Shown piece by piece: positions 44,956 to 56,521 of a DNA stretch of 58,011 nt. Location: the NCBI GenBank assembly GCA_004802705.1, contig SGPL01000174.1:1-58011 (forward strand). The letters are read 5' to 3'. The stretch's first letter is position 1. Each line of letters starts with the position of its first letter. The notes under the pieces are model-generated. The model made no database searches, had not been told where the DNA came from, and worked only from the letters and a program-made list of their open reading frames with translations. Made by a program: the position numbers and the translations under genes. The DNA comes from Bondarzewia mesenterica. Lineage: Eukaryota; Basidiomycota; Agaricomycetes; Russulales; Bondarzewiaceae.

Positions 44956-47900
44956 CTAGTCTAGGGACTCTGCTACTACATACAGATCCCCGCTTTTTTC
45001 TATCTCCTCCAGCATGATATTACTGCGGTCACACATGCCACGGAACACACCGTCTCCTCTCTGGAATAAGGCCGTTGGTGTATCAAACTCCTGTGAATTT
45101 ATCAGTTTTTCTCCTGCCAAGATCTACTGATAAAGCCAGGAACATACCGCAACTTGGCCCTCGTTGAGAACTAATATACGGTCATATGATAATATTGTCG
45201 TCAGGCGGTCTGGGAGACAAGGATGAGCTCATGGGTCATAGTGCGGTAGTCGTAGGAAATAATTCACGAGCTATGCAAAGAAGAGTGCGGTCGTGGAATT
45301 GTGTTTGAATTGTCCTTTGTATCTTGCTATCCGTCTCTAGGTCCACCGACGCGCTGTACAAAAGTCAAGTTCGATCGAATGCCTTCATTTTATTAAGGTT
45401 TCTGAGAATTGACGTGGCTTCATCGAGCACGACGACCTGGCTATTTTTCACCAATGCGCGCGCAAGGCTGAGAAGAGATCGTTCGCCGACACTGAGATTG
45501 GCACCTTCGCTTTCGATGACGGTGTCCAAGTCAAACCGGCTGACACAAGCCAGGGTGGTTTCGCCCGTTGAGACGTTATCAAGCGAGCTGTTATTGCTTG
45601 AGGAGACCAAGTATGATCGTCGGAGGGCGTCCCATAAATGCGCGTCATCGTAGAGAGAGGGGGGATCTAAATTCGAGCGGACAGTTCCTGAAGCATGGCT
45701 TGCTGAGTATATCGCACGAAAGACATCATTAACCATCTTACCACTGAACAAAAGAGGCTCAATGAGTCCAAGAAAAGTTGAGTACGCGCAGGACAGCTTC
45801 AATGAATTGGATCCACTTACATCTTGAGGAATTATGGCAATCTTGGAGCGCAAATCCCTCAGCCCCAGAGTAGAGATATCGATGCTGTCAAAGCCACTGG
45901 TTATACACGCTCTCTGCTTTTCACATGGGAAATGAAGCCCACCCATCGACACTGATAGATCCAGAGTTCAGCTCCACGATGAGGTACAGCACCATCATCA
46001 ACGATGACTTTCCTGCCCCAGTCCTAGACAACTCGTTAGCATCAAAGGGCTTTAGAGTCTGTCAACGTACCTTCCAACTACTCGAATTTTTTCCCTGGCC
46101 TTGATGCTAAGCGAGACACTGCGGAGGATGTTTGGCAATCCTTGTCTGTAGTTCATGCTAACGTCTGTGAACTCAATCGCGCCGTTCGAGAGCCATTCAG
46201 GTGGAGGCTTGACATCCTCCTTCTCATACGGTGCTTCCCGAGCGACTGCGTCCCCTTCGCTGTAATGAACAACTACACGACAGTAGTTGACGTCAGCTTC
46301 AAATCACTTGAGCATATCGATTTGTTCGTACTTCTCTCAACGGAGCTCATATAATTCTGAAAAGGCCTTCAGTCCGTAGAGTTTGAGCTAATTTAGGAAT
46401 AAGGCCTACCTCCACTTCGGCCGACTGTCGAGTCAATAGTCCACAGAGCTGGGTGAGCGTCGCTGGCATGGATTGTTATTAAAATCAACGAGGAATCATA
46501 GTATGAAACTTACTTGTGTAAGTCAAAACGAGGCCAATTTGAGCTGTATTCAGAGCTGAAGCCCCGGCAACGGCAAGCATGGCGACCTACGTAACGAAAG
46601 GCTTGAATGAGAATGAGCGAAAGGATACATGAGTGAACGGGGATGAACAATGAACACCATGCAAGCCCCGAGAAAATCGAGTCGAATAGCGAGCCATCTG
46701 TCAAGATGTCAAGTCGGACACCAGCTTTAGAGCATTAAATCGACCACCTCTGATTTGTGACCGTCAAGAACAACGCTCGATTTTCCAAATCGATGTAGTA
46801 CGTGTTGCCTTTAACGAATCTAGGCAGCTCTCCGTAGCTGCGTATGGTCGAGAGTCCTGTCAAGGACTCCGAGAAGTGAGCGTAGAGAACAGAGCGTAAC
46901 ATGGCATCTGTCCGTGAATTCAGCAATAGAAGGGTCTCGGTTTCTGGACACAACTGACGAAGTCGCTTCAGCTCGCGCGCGCTTTCTCTGTAGAATGCTG
47001 CGAATTAACTGTAGCCGATGAAGATAGCGAAGGCGGCAATGACTGAAAGGTGATAAGACTCCTGAGAGGGATCATCGGAAACCAATAACTCACGAAAATA
47101 GGGTTCCAATATCGAGATGATCACAACGACGCCGATAACATTAGCCAAGGTGATAGCAACTACAAAGAATTATGGATAAGCATCCCAGAAAATGTCTCAT
47201 CAGCTGTATGCCTTACAGAGTCTCATAGGTACTGAGTTTATCACAGAGTTCAGCTCTGATCCTCTCCACTTAATCTGACTTAACCATGCATCCGTGCTGC
47301 ACGTGACATTGCATCTGCAGAATATAATCCACATGTACATCCAATTGAAGTCCTTCCTATCACCCTACATCACAAGTCCTCAAGCAAAAATGCTAAATAT
47401 GAAAAATTAAAGGAAACCAGATACCCATTCATTTGCTGCTACCAGTGCCCACCAACAGGTGATCATCATAAGCGAACAGCAAAAAAAAAGAGATAAGTGA
47501 TCCCCCGACGACATAAGCCAGTAGTGCAGCGGCAGAGTCATCGCGCCCCCGGGTTGCAAGCAGAGCCCGAGGGACAAGGGCGGCAAAAATAAGATAACCA
47601 AGAATGAGGGCGGTGCCCTCATAATAGTGGTTAAACTATTAAGAACAGATACTACACTTGATCTAAGCCAAAAGGCCAGAGTGGTAAGGATTTACGAATG
47701 TCTGGAGAGTCGTTTTATAGAAAAAGAATCGCGCACGGACCGGAAGATGCAAAGCAAACATGGTACGGGGACCACGAGGAACGCGCCGACGCGCCTGAAT
47801 ATTGACGTGGAAGACACGTGTCGGTAGATTAGTCATGTCACGTGATGGAAGCCATCCGAGTGGCTCAGGCTGAGCGTCAAAACGTTGCTCTGAAAGGGGT

Positions 47901-50900
47901 TTCTAAAGGTTTCTAACGGTGACTACTGCAAGAAAGTTGCATAGAATACGAAGTTTCACACAGGTATGTATCATATGTTTTATTCTTCGCGATGTAGAGA
48001 GTCCCAAAGTTACAGACGCCGACGCGACTTGACGCAGCGGCTTTCGACTTTGTAAGTACTCGCGTGACTCATGAGGACTTCATAAGCCGAAGTTTTCTGG
48101 CTTAGATCAAGTGTAGTATACAGAGGCCCGCGAGGTCTGACATGGACACACACTAGACGCCTGAGAATTGTAGCACAGCTCATAACTACGACGCTGCAGT
48201 CAAAGTAAGTACTTTATGTTAAATCGTCCGACTGCCGCAACATAAACTCACACCACTCTGCCAGTGGAAAAACAATCCGAGTCGAAGAAGGATCGGGAAG
48301 AGAGAGAACACGCACACGCGTCACAGATCAACAAAAAAAAAGAAATTGACCATTGCACTACACTGAAGAATATCATATACCGTAAAAATGTAAATACAAA
48401 ATCGACAGGGTACGAGGGAAAACGCGCCATCGCCACCGCATTACCAGCCTCTCATAGATATGTATATACCATCGCTCGACACTGAGGCTATCTCAACATA
48501 TTCACACTGTATACGCCCAATCGCCACGCCCACGCTCACTGCGCCATCGTGGTATAGCTCGGTGGCGGCGGCGATGTTGGGCGGCTTGAGGTGGGGTTCG
48601 CGTAGTAGGCGCCAGCACCCGGCGCGCTGTACGTCTGTTGCTGGAACGGAGGCGTAGGCAATGTCACCTGGGGTTCGGGGTGGTACGCCGCGTACTGCGC
48701 GGACGGTTGTTGTGTGGTTATGGGGGTATATTGCGTCAAAGGCGGAGCGTACTGCGCGACTGGCGATGACGAAGAAACATATGGAGCTGCTACTGCTGAT
48801 GGGTATTGAGCTCCAGCCGCTGAAGGAGGCTGATAATATGCAGTCACTGCCGCACCACTCGTCTGTGGCGATACTGGCACTGCCGCAGCGAATGCCGGAG
48901 TCGGGGGGGCTGACATCTGCTCCGGGACATATGGCACGTACGGGTTCGACGATGATGTCTGACCACGCGTCGCTGTTGGGGTATATGCGGTAGTATTCTG
49001 CAAAGTGGCTGGCGCCACTTGTATCTTGATAAACCGCGAAGGAACGGCTTACCAGGCAACTGATTGTCAATGGCTATGAAAGCACTTGGGCATTAGTTTC
49101 GACGAAGTGGATTACTGCGCTGACAATACGAGACATACAGTCGAAGTCTTTGCCGAACACACTGATGATTCGGCCTAGTGGCTACAATCATGACCGTAAG
49201 AACTGGTCGCGATCAAATGTCGAACAACGAACGTACCCTGGTATCGAAGAATGACATTGGAGCGAAGGAAATGTTTCTGAGAACATGATGGTGCAGATTT
49301 TGAGAGACATGGAATGACAAGACATCCATCGAAAGACCTCTGTTGAAGCATGTTAGATGATCTGAGTGTGTATAAGACGGCATCGACGTACAAAGCAAAC
49401 GTAAAAAGGGCTTGTGCAATACCGAGGCAGGCATAGAGCGTCTGGTAGAAAGATGATGGGCGATTCCATCTACTGCGAGGCTAAAGTCAGTATGAATTTT
49501 GCGGATAGGATCCGGTCATGTACTTCGCTGGCCACCAGACCAATGTATACGAATTCATAAGCTGACTTCCTTGCATGAGGACCATGAACAGAATGATCAA
49601 GGCCCAGTGATCAAGCCATTTCCCGCCATGAGATACGCCCAATTGACTTGGTGAAAAATGGTAAGAGGAACATCAGCACGAGATAAATCCGAAGTATAAG
49701 TGAGGTCGTACTTCTCCAAGGCACCGAACCCGTCTCCCGCGTCTCTGCAACGACCAGCCTTCCCTCGAGTTTCCCAGAACGCCCGTCATTTTTCTGCTCC
49801 AACTTGCGCCTCACTTCCCCGACATCTACTTTCTTGACCGTACTTTCCTTGTTCTAATCTTGCTCTTCCTGCTGCTCTGTTTGTCCGCCACCGAACTCCC
49901 TGCTGAGCCGAGCAAACTCGCCGCTGCGAGCCAGAAGTTCTTGATACGTCCCCTGTTCAGCGACATGGCCATTGTTGAGGGCATAGATGTAGTCGCACTG
50001 GGGAACGAAGTGCAGTGCATGCGTCACGAGAATGACGGTTTTGCCTTGTCCACGGAGAGCACTAACGATGGCATTGGTGGAGAGAGAGCGACCAACGTGC
50101 GCGTCGATTGTTTTGAATATATGAACGGTGGTGCTACGAGGATTGTATGATAGACTTGCCGGCTGAGAGGGGATCGTCGAAGATGACGATATCGGCGTCG
50201 AAGTACAAAGCCCGAGCAATACTCACCTGTGACATCGTGCATAAGTATTGTAGACACTAATCGTGAAGGGATTCGTACCCGTTGCTTTTGTCCACCGCTG
50301 AGGTTGATCCCCTTCTCCCCAATCTACAATATGTTGTGATTCCAACTCAGACTTCGCACAAAGGCGCAGACGCACTAACCTCAGTCATATCACCACCAGG
50401 AAGCACCTCCAAGTCTGTGAGCAGACAGGCATATTCAATAACCTTCCAGTATTTCTCCTCGTCGAACGGCTGTCCAAACAAAATGTTGTCTCTCTAAGAT
50501 ATATTGTCAATATAAACATATCAGGGAGCTACAAGAGAAAGGCCGTACGAGGGAGGCATTCTGCACCCAAGCAGTCTGCGGACAATATCCCACTCGTCCA
50601 CCAAACGTGACCTGCCCGCTCACCTTCCTCATTTCCCCAATCAAGCCTTGCAGAAGACTTGACTACTCGCCCCAAGGTAAATGAAACGAGTCAGCCTTCC
50701 CAGATTTCTTCTCAAAACGATCTGTTGTAAAAAAAAAACACGTACCTTACCACTTCCTACGGGTCCCACAACGGCCGCGATTTCCCCCCTAGGAATTTCC
50801 ATTGAAACATTCCGCACCTGGAATGGCCGTCGCTGCACAGGCAGGGTGTCCACCGAAACATCAACGGTCTGTTTCTCCTTGCCGCCCTTGCCATCATTCT

Positions 50901-53380
50901 TCTCGTCCGCAGCGCGGCCTTCCTCCCACTCGAACGTCGCATCCACCACTTTTATCCCAAGCTCCTGCTCGAGAACAGTGGTAATCGGCGTCTCGGACAT
51001 CGTCTCCGCGCTGAACACGTTCGCGACACGGACGAGGGCGTTGTCAGCGTCTGTGATGGCAGAAAGCGCGCGCGGGAGGAACATCATAGGTTGACGGAGA
51101 AGCTGATCACGATGAGATTGAGAGATTCGTGTCTTGCAATCAGCAGAAAAAAAGAGAAAAAAACTTACCTGGAACAGACTGAGTGACGAGAATATGATGG
51201 CGGAGTCGAACTCTTTCGACGTGGCTGTGTACATGACGAAGGACAAGCTGGCTGCGAGAACGGGGATGGAATACGCAAACGCGATGCTAGAGTTCATAAA
51301 CTGAGGACGACGTGGTAAAAATGATCGTCCGGCATGATAGACGTACTTTGCAGACCGGGCGTTCTGGATCTTCCTCACACCCTTAAGTTCATTTTTACGG
51401 ATGTGGAAGATGCGTTGCAAGAGCGGGAGCTCGTACGTGAAATACTTGACCACGCGCATCGCTCCTTTGCGCATCAAAATAAGGAAATTTTAAACCAAAA
51501 TTCCTTATAGAGCCATAACCCGGGCATTGCGCCTACCTAGAACCTCCAAGAGAAGCCTTGCCCGACGATCTGTCCATTTCATGGACTCTTTGCGGATCTT
51601 GAATTGCATGGCATGACGCGTTCCTGAAGGGGTGCGATGAAAGGAAAGAGGGAGAAGCCAGCGAGAGCTGAAGGGCCAAGCCAAGCGAAGAGTATAGAAT
51701 TGAGATGTGAAGAAAGAGATGAAAGCCAAGATATGAACGACTTACTTGGACGCAAAGGATGATAAGACAGACAATGACCTGAACAGGCGCAGTCCATGCT
51801 AAAATGTGTGGTGTTCAGCACAGAAAGGGTAATCTCACCAAACATAAGACAAACCAGCATGCTTCAAAATTATGACAAAGTCAGGCATAACTTCAGTTCA
51901 AGCCTGCAATATCGCGAGCTAGACAGTGACTCACAAACCATTGCGCGCAAGCATCCACACGGCTGACCTACACTCAACAATTCGTTCTGGATCGATAACC
52001 AAAAGTGGTGCGAAGACACGTACGTCTGATGATATATGATTGACGATCTCTGCATTTGACAGTTGGGTCCGCGCCTTTGGCGTGAATAATCCGCCGCGTT
52101 TGTAAATACACGACGTGAGCGCACCCCGCGCGAGCACGCCCGTCGTCATAGAGCGCCAGAAAAACTGATGCGTAAACGCACATATGTTAAGTCGATCGGA
52201 TGCAAACATATGATACCCTTGATGACTGTATGAATATACCTGGTGCTGGCACACACTCGTGAGAGCCGTAAGGCAGAACAGGCCGATGGCCATTCCGACG
52301 CCTCGCCTAATGTTAGGCGGCTTTTTGCCTTCGCCTTGTGCTGCGAGAGTTTCTTTCCCGAAGTTGATGATAGCCTAGACGGTGCTCGACTATGAATAAG
52401 CAAATCGTCAAACAAGGTAACAGTGTGTAACCTTGACGAGAATAGGGCCCATGAGTTGCACAACATTCCCCAGCACCTGCAAAGGCGTCTTCTTTAGCAC
52501 TCATCACGGAAATAGCAGGGAAAACGAGACACAGACCTTGAAACACCCACCAATCCAGAAGCTCCATCCAAACATATCATTCAAAGCCCACGCGAGACTC
52601 GCCTGTTTTCTCCCTCCACGTTCTCTCCAATCCGCCTCGAGGGCTTTCCGCCGCGCTCTTCGTCCGCGTCCATGGCCCAATGCGCGAACGCTCCACACCG
52701 TACGTCTCACTACGCCAGGATTAATTTCACCGCTTGCCAGTCGCGCATTCCAGTCTTCGGCCTCTTGCATGCGACGAGCCCATGCCTTGTCGAACATTTC
52801 AGAAAGACCATGAACTTCACGAGACTCGTCAAGTTTCCAGAGATCAGTCGCCTGCAGTGTGCGTTGATACCCAAGAACCTACAAACGAAGGTAAGAAGCA
52901 GTGAAGCTTGACGCAAGAACTGGAGAAGTACCATAATGTCATTAATCCATGTGTATGTCAACTGCGATAAGATAGACGTGTTGACAAGCGGGATGACCTA
53001 TCGCCGCGAATCAGCTTCTGTGACAATACTGGTCGTAAAATATGGACAAGAGACGTACTTCTGCCTCATCCAAAGATACAGGAGCCGGCGGAGGTGGGTT
53101 CTTAGGCCGCCTATATAAAGCAATAAGTGACCAACGCGTCGATGCCGCTGAGGCTGGACCGACAGTGCGAGGCGGTCAAGTCTGGCATCAGGACTCACCA
53201 GAGCTGCCACCATCTGGTACGAAACCTGGATCGCTGCACACCAGTTTCCAGATTCACCTTTGGCGAGTTCTTGTCCTGGGTTACTACAGGCAGAGACACT
53301 CCTTTTTTTCTCGTCCATGCCCAGTTATTGAAAGTGAATAAAGGATCGTGCCCTTCAGTCCAAGCCTTGCCCACGCGCAT
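44956..53380 (-). CDS. ABCC-type (YOR1-like) ABC transporter, possibly decaying
   Basis: A full-length two-TMD two-NBD transporter of the multidrug-resistance (ABCC) family, closest in layout to yeast YOR1. The N-terminus is near 53380 (MRVGKAWTEGHDPLFTF). VIPLVNTSILSQLTYTWIND lies at about 52990-52930, and DLWKLDESREVHGLSEMF follows. NBD1 has Walker A VVGPVGSGK (about 50750), the signature NLSGGQKQR (about 50285) and Walker B IVIFDDPLSA. TMD2 starts near 49640 (WALIILFMVLMQGSQLMNSY) and reaches GRIISVFGKDFDSIDNQLP at 49053. It continues PMRLFAITLANVIG after a 1821-bp intron (47232-49052). NBD2 has RTGAGKSSLMMVLYL, LSVGERSLLSLARAL and VVVLDEATASVD, ending at 44956. Lesions: an in-frame TAA at 47005-47007 and a lost AG acceptor near 50108. 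Position next to the NIS synthetase suggests siderophore export. Confidence 0.85.
47495..47688 (-). ncRNA. U2 spliceosomal snRNA
   Basis: The minus strand reads GGCCTTTTGGCTTAGATCAA followed by GTGTAGTATCTGTTCTTA, the near-universal 5' domain of U2, including GUAGUA that pairs with the intron branch point. A stem-loop TGAGGGCACCGCCCTCA follows, then the Sm site ATTTTTG, then GC-rich 3' stem-loops. The 5' end is placed about 12 nt before GGCC by analogy. The 3' end is approximate. A TATA box lies about 25-31 nt upstream. This is a functional-looking gene nested in an intron of the ABC transporter on the same strand. Confidence 0.93.
47713..47719 (-). promoter_or_regulatory. TATA box of the U2 snRNA gene
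   Basis: TATAAAA on the minus strand, about 25-31 bases before the predicted U2 5' end, the expected spacing for an RNA polymerase II start. Confidence 0.7.
48098..48119 (+). pseudogene. 22-bp U2 snRNA fragment in inverted orientation
   Basis: TGGCTTAGATCAAGTGTAGT plus AT is identical to the U2 5' domain but on the plus strand, about 410 bp from the intact gene. No Sm site or stem-loops follow, so it is a remnant. Confidence 0.85.
48536..48997 (-). pseudogene. Orphan terminal exon of a Pro/Tyr-rich protein
   Basis: After a TTTGCAG acceptor at 48998 a frame of about 153 codons runs to the stop at 48536. Its composition is strongly biased (VPYVPEQMSAPPTPAF, AQYAPPLTQYTPITTQQ) and it ends PPPPSYTTMAQ, with a PPxY motif that binds WW domains of Rsp5-type ligases. 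The preceding exon of the ABC transporter is out of phase with this frame, so it is not an alternative end of that protein. No upstream exons are present, so it looks like a displaced 3' gene fragment. A simple low-complexity chance frame is possible. Confidence 0.45.
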
Positions 53381-54071
53381 TCCGCCCACCCACTTAAGTA
53401 CGTAAATTTCCTACGAGCTCTCGTAACCTTCAATCATCATCGATGGTATTGACGTATGGCAGCTCAAAGTCAGATCCTCCTGAATCAATAAGCAAAGCCG
53501 GACCACGCAATGTCCGACCGACTCGAACACGGACGGTGGGTCTCGGGTACACGCAGTCAATCAGAGGGTAACAGGTACCCAGACCAATGTGGCGAAAGCA
53601 CCTGTGGTGCTTCTAGTGCATGTGAAGAGGGTCAAAGAGAGAGCGGATGAGGATGTTCAAACGGTTGTATTCGTTTCAGAATGGGGTTGTTTCGCCACCA
53701 TGGAGAGCGGGGACGACAAGGCCCGGAAAAATATATGCGGTGTGACGGAAAAGAGGAAGAAAAAAAAGGAGTTCCAGATGGAGAAGGAACAGGTCCACGC
53801 AAGGCTACGCAAGGGCTCGCATGAGTCGCGTCGAACTTCCTGTCACCACAAAACTTGCCAAGCGTTGTGATGATTACAGGCCAAATTTTCGGCGCGTCGC
53901 CAGGCATTTGGGGCTAAAGATTATCAGATAACTCTTAGATAACTTTGCCATAACAGTTGATCTCTCTGATCTTTCCAATTCCCGGATCCAGATTCGGAGC
54001 CTCTCCCAATTCATGTCCGTTGAAATCCTTTCCCTCGGCGAGTCTCACAGACCCGTCTCACACGTTCCACA
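53381..54071. promoter_or_regulatory. Divergent promoter of the ABC transporter and NIS synthetase
   Basis: 691 bp between two start codons. It holds a palindromic GATA-type site at 53921-53931 and another GATAA at 53938-53942. Short open frames in it are not convincing genes. Confidence 0.7.
53921..53931. promoter_or_regulatory. Palindromic iron-GATA-factor site
   Basis: TTATCAGATAA contains ATCAGATAA on the plus strand (53923-53931) and ATCTGATAA on the minus strand (53921-53929). Both fit ATCWGATAA, the consensus of fungal iron regulators of the SreA/Urbs1/Sre1 family. It is about 140 bp upstream of the siderophore synthetase start. Confidence 0.7.
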
Positions 54072-56351
54072 ATGCCCATCCTAGGATCTCTTCCCCCAGC
54101 GCAGCGCGCTGCCTTTGCGACCTCTGCCCGTCTCTTGTCCTGCCTCGTCACCGAGTCTCTCGTCCGTGCACTCTTTATCCCATTCGAGGGTTTCGAAGCT
54201 GTCGGCGTCTGCGTCATTCTCTCCGGAAGCACTTCGAAGAAACAGCCGAAAGAATGCCCGACATACTCGTCTGATGACCTGTTCGCCATCATCCCTTTGA
54301 GACACATTCCGGTCTTCAAGCATGATGAGTCCGACTCCCGAGGTCACGAAATCGGATTGCTGGATCCCCTAGACATGCTGCCGCTCGTTTTCGAGATCGA
54401 CAGCTTCGACAGCGTCGGCTCTACCCCTGAGGTCAGGATCTATCTCTGCGCAGAAGAGTTCATACTTGATTGAGTCGTTGTGATGTTGAACAGCACGCCG
54501 ATCTGTCTGCAGCAATTCTGCGCAAGCTCTCCGGGTCTGGCTGGTCTATCTCTAATTCAACAACGCTCACCGTATCGACGAGCCCGGTTATTCTCTGGAA
54601 TAAGTTTGGGATCAGTGTTGGCCTCGATCCCGCCCTGCGTGCCGATATTTCAGAGGAATTCGCCAGCGCTGTAATTTGGCAGAAATATTCCTACGAGCAC
54701 CCTGCGCGTGCCCCATCCCTCACTTCTCCCAGTATTGACTGGGAGCAATCTATTGTCGAGGGACATCCCACGCACCCAGTATGATTACTTTCTCTTGTAA
54801 TTGCGTTCGAGAATGGCTAAGCTCTCTGATTCACAGATGCACAAAACCCGTGCCTTTCTATCACCAATCCCAACAATAACTCCTGGGACCTATGACCTTT
54901 ACAACCCACGCGTTCGCCTCGTCGCCCTCCCTCGAACGAGCTTAAACATCACCGGAGACTTCGAAAATGATACCAAAGACGTGCTCGATGGCGCTGCCAA
55001 GAACGCAAAGAAACCGCTTGACGTTCCCGAGGGCTTCGTTGTCGTTCCGGTGCATGAGCTTCAAGTATACCATATTCAGGAGAAGTTCCCAGAGGCAAAG
55101 ATCTATCCCGAGGAGTTCAGCGTGTCTGCGCGAGCGCAGCAGAGCATCCGGTTTGCACCCCCCCGTCCTCCCTTCCTCCCTTCGCTCTCAAGTTTTTCAA
55201 TTTACTGACGCGTTATTCTTTAGGTCTATGATCCTCCCAGGCACGCTCACCAACACGTCCCTTAAACTCGGTGTCGGCATCAAGCTGACTTCGGCCGTCC
55301 GAACCATTTCCCCCGCGTCTGCGTACCTCGGCCCGCGATTCTCCTCGCAGGTCGTTCCCGCGCTGACTATGAATCACAACATCCTCACGGTTGCGAAAGA
55401 GCTCTCAAGCGTCGTGCACAATCACCCCGATAATGAGATCGCGAAGCACTGCGCAGCGATCGTCCGGGAGTGTCACGAGAACCTGAGTGAGGAACAGCGT
55501 GGAGAACGGTTGATCGTATGCACTTCTCTGGTGGAGAGCGGCCACGAGGGCCAGGACGCGGAGAATAGCGTGCCAAGTGTTGTTCGCGTTTTTCGTCTGG
55601 ACACTGAAGAGAAACGCCTTGCTTGGTTGGACGAGTACGTATTCCTCTCCCTTCCCTTTTTTCCTTCTTAGTTCCTAAGCTCACTCGTGGCCAATATCGC
55701 ACAGGTTTGTCCGCGTATTTTTCGCGGCCTTCCTTCCGCCCATGCTCATCAACGGTGTCGGCTTCGAAGCGCACCCGCAGAATACCCTCGCGCGATACAC
55801 CCTCACCGACCCGCCCCGACTCACGGGCTTCATCATCCGCGACTTTGGAGGCCTGCGCGTGCATCCGCCGACGCTTCTCGCCTCGACCGGTGTTGCGCCT
55901 GACATTGCGTCTGGACACTCCATCATCGCGGACACGATGGACGATGTCTACGCACGCATGTACCACACCGTCGTGCACAACCATCTGCAGCAACTCGTGC
56001 GCGTACTTGACCTGCATTACAGCGGCAAGGGGTGGGACGTCGTGCGCGCGCGGTTGAGGGAGGCAGTACCGAGCGGCCACCCGCTGGAAAAGGCCTGGTT
56101 AGACGAGGAGGCGAAGACCGTGCCAGGAAAGTGCTTCTTGAGGATGAGGATGGTAGGGATGTATAGACATGTCAGTTATTCGTTCTTTTCCTCCCTCTTC
56201 GCGCTTGTCCTTTCACAACTGTTGACTCTGTATCTTTGTTGATCTCGGACAGCACCTGCACTACCCATTCCCGAACCTCTTGCTTCACACCGGGGTCAAA
56301 GAAAACAGCTTGCCCGTAAGCCCTACAGAGGAAAAAGGCAAAACAGTCTAG
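54072..56351 (+). CDS. NRPS-independent siderophore synthetase (IucA/IucC family)
   Basis: Six exons, 54072-54431, 54494-54778, 54837-55150, 55224-55634, 55705-56170 and 56253-56351, give about 644 residues, the usual size. Family members adenylate a carboxylate (often citrate) and couple it to an amine or hydroxyl group to make a siderophore without a peptide synthetase. Landmarks: AAFATSARLLSCLVTESLVRA at the N-terminus, EGHPTHPMHKTR (ATP-binding loop, split by intron 2), GVGIKLTSAVRTISPASAYL, TMNHNILTVAKELSS, INGVGFEAHPQNTLARYTL, GFIIRDFGGLRVHPPTLL and YRHHLHYPFPNLL. All expected basic and His contacts appear retained. In fungi the rhizoferrin synthetase of Rhizopus is of this family. The product here is unknown, and the bacterial-type origin suggests an old transfer. 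Its divergent ABC transporter and GATA site fit iron regulation. Confidence 0.92.
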
Positions 56352-56521
56352 GCGCTCTAGATGAGCCAGTTTTAATCTAGGGTAGGGAGAAACCCGAGGG
56401 TGATTTTTCTTCTTCTCTGTCGTAGGAAGTCGCATCACTATGAATCTGTAAGCGCAGCTACGCAAACTTGTACATGTACTTGAACTCGGCTTGGACAGAG
56501 AATGGAAGAAAACGGAATTGG

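Larger units (their letters stand above)
47232..49052 (-). other. 1.8-kb intron of the ABC transporter hosting other genes
   Basis: The donor GTAAGC follows IDNQLP and the acceptor TCAG precedes a 15-nt exon, giving IDNQLPVPMRLFAIT with no residue missing relative to relatives. The interior carries the U2 snRNA gene, a U2 fragment and a Pro/Tyr-rich exon, so it is probably an insertion. Confidence 0.8.

Noticed and set aside
48441..49070. 209-codon minus-strand frame overlapping the Pro/Tyr-rich exon, in phase with the ABC transporter exon
   Set aside because: It could in theory be an alternative end of the transporter, but its composition is random and it overlaps a strongly biased frame. 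The 1.8-kb splice to PMRLF explains the data better.
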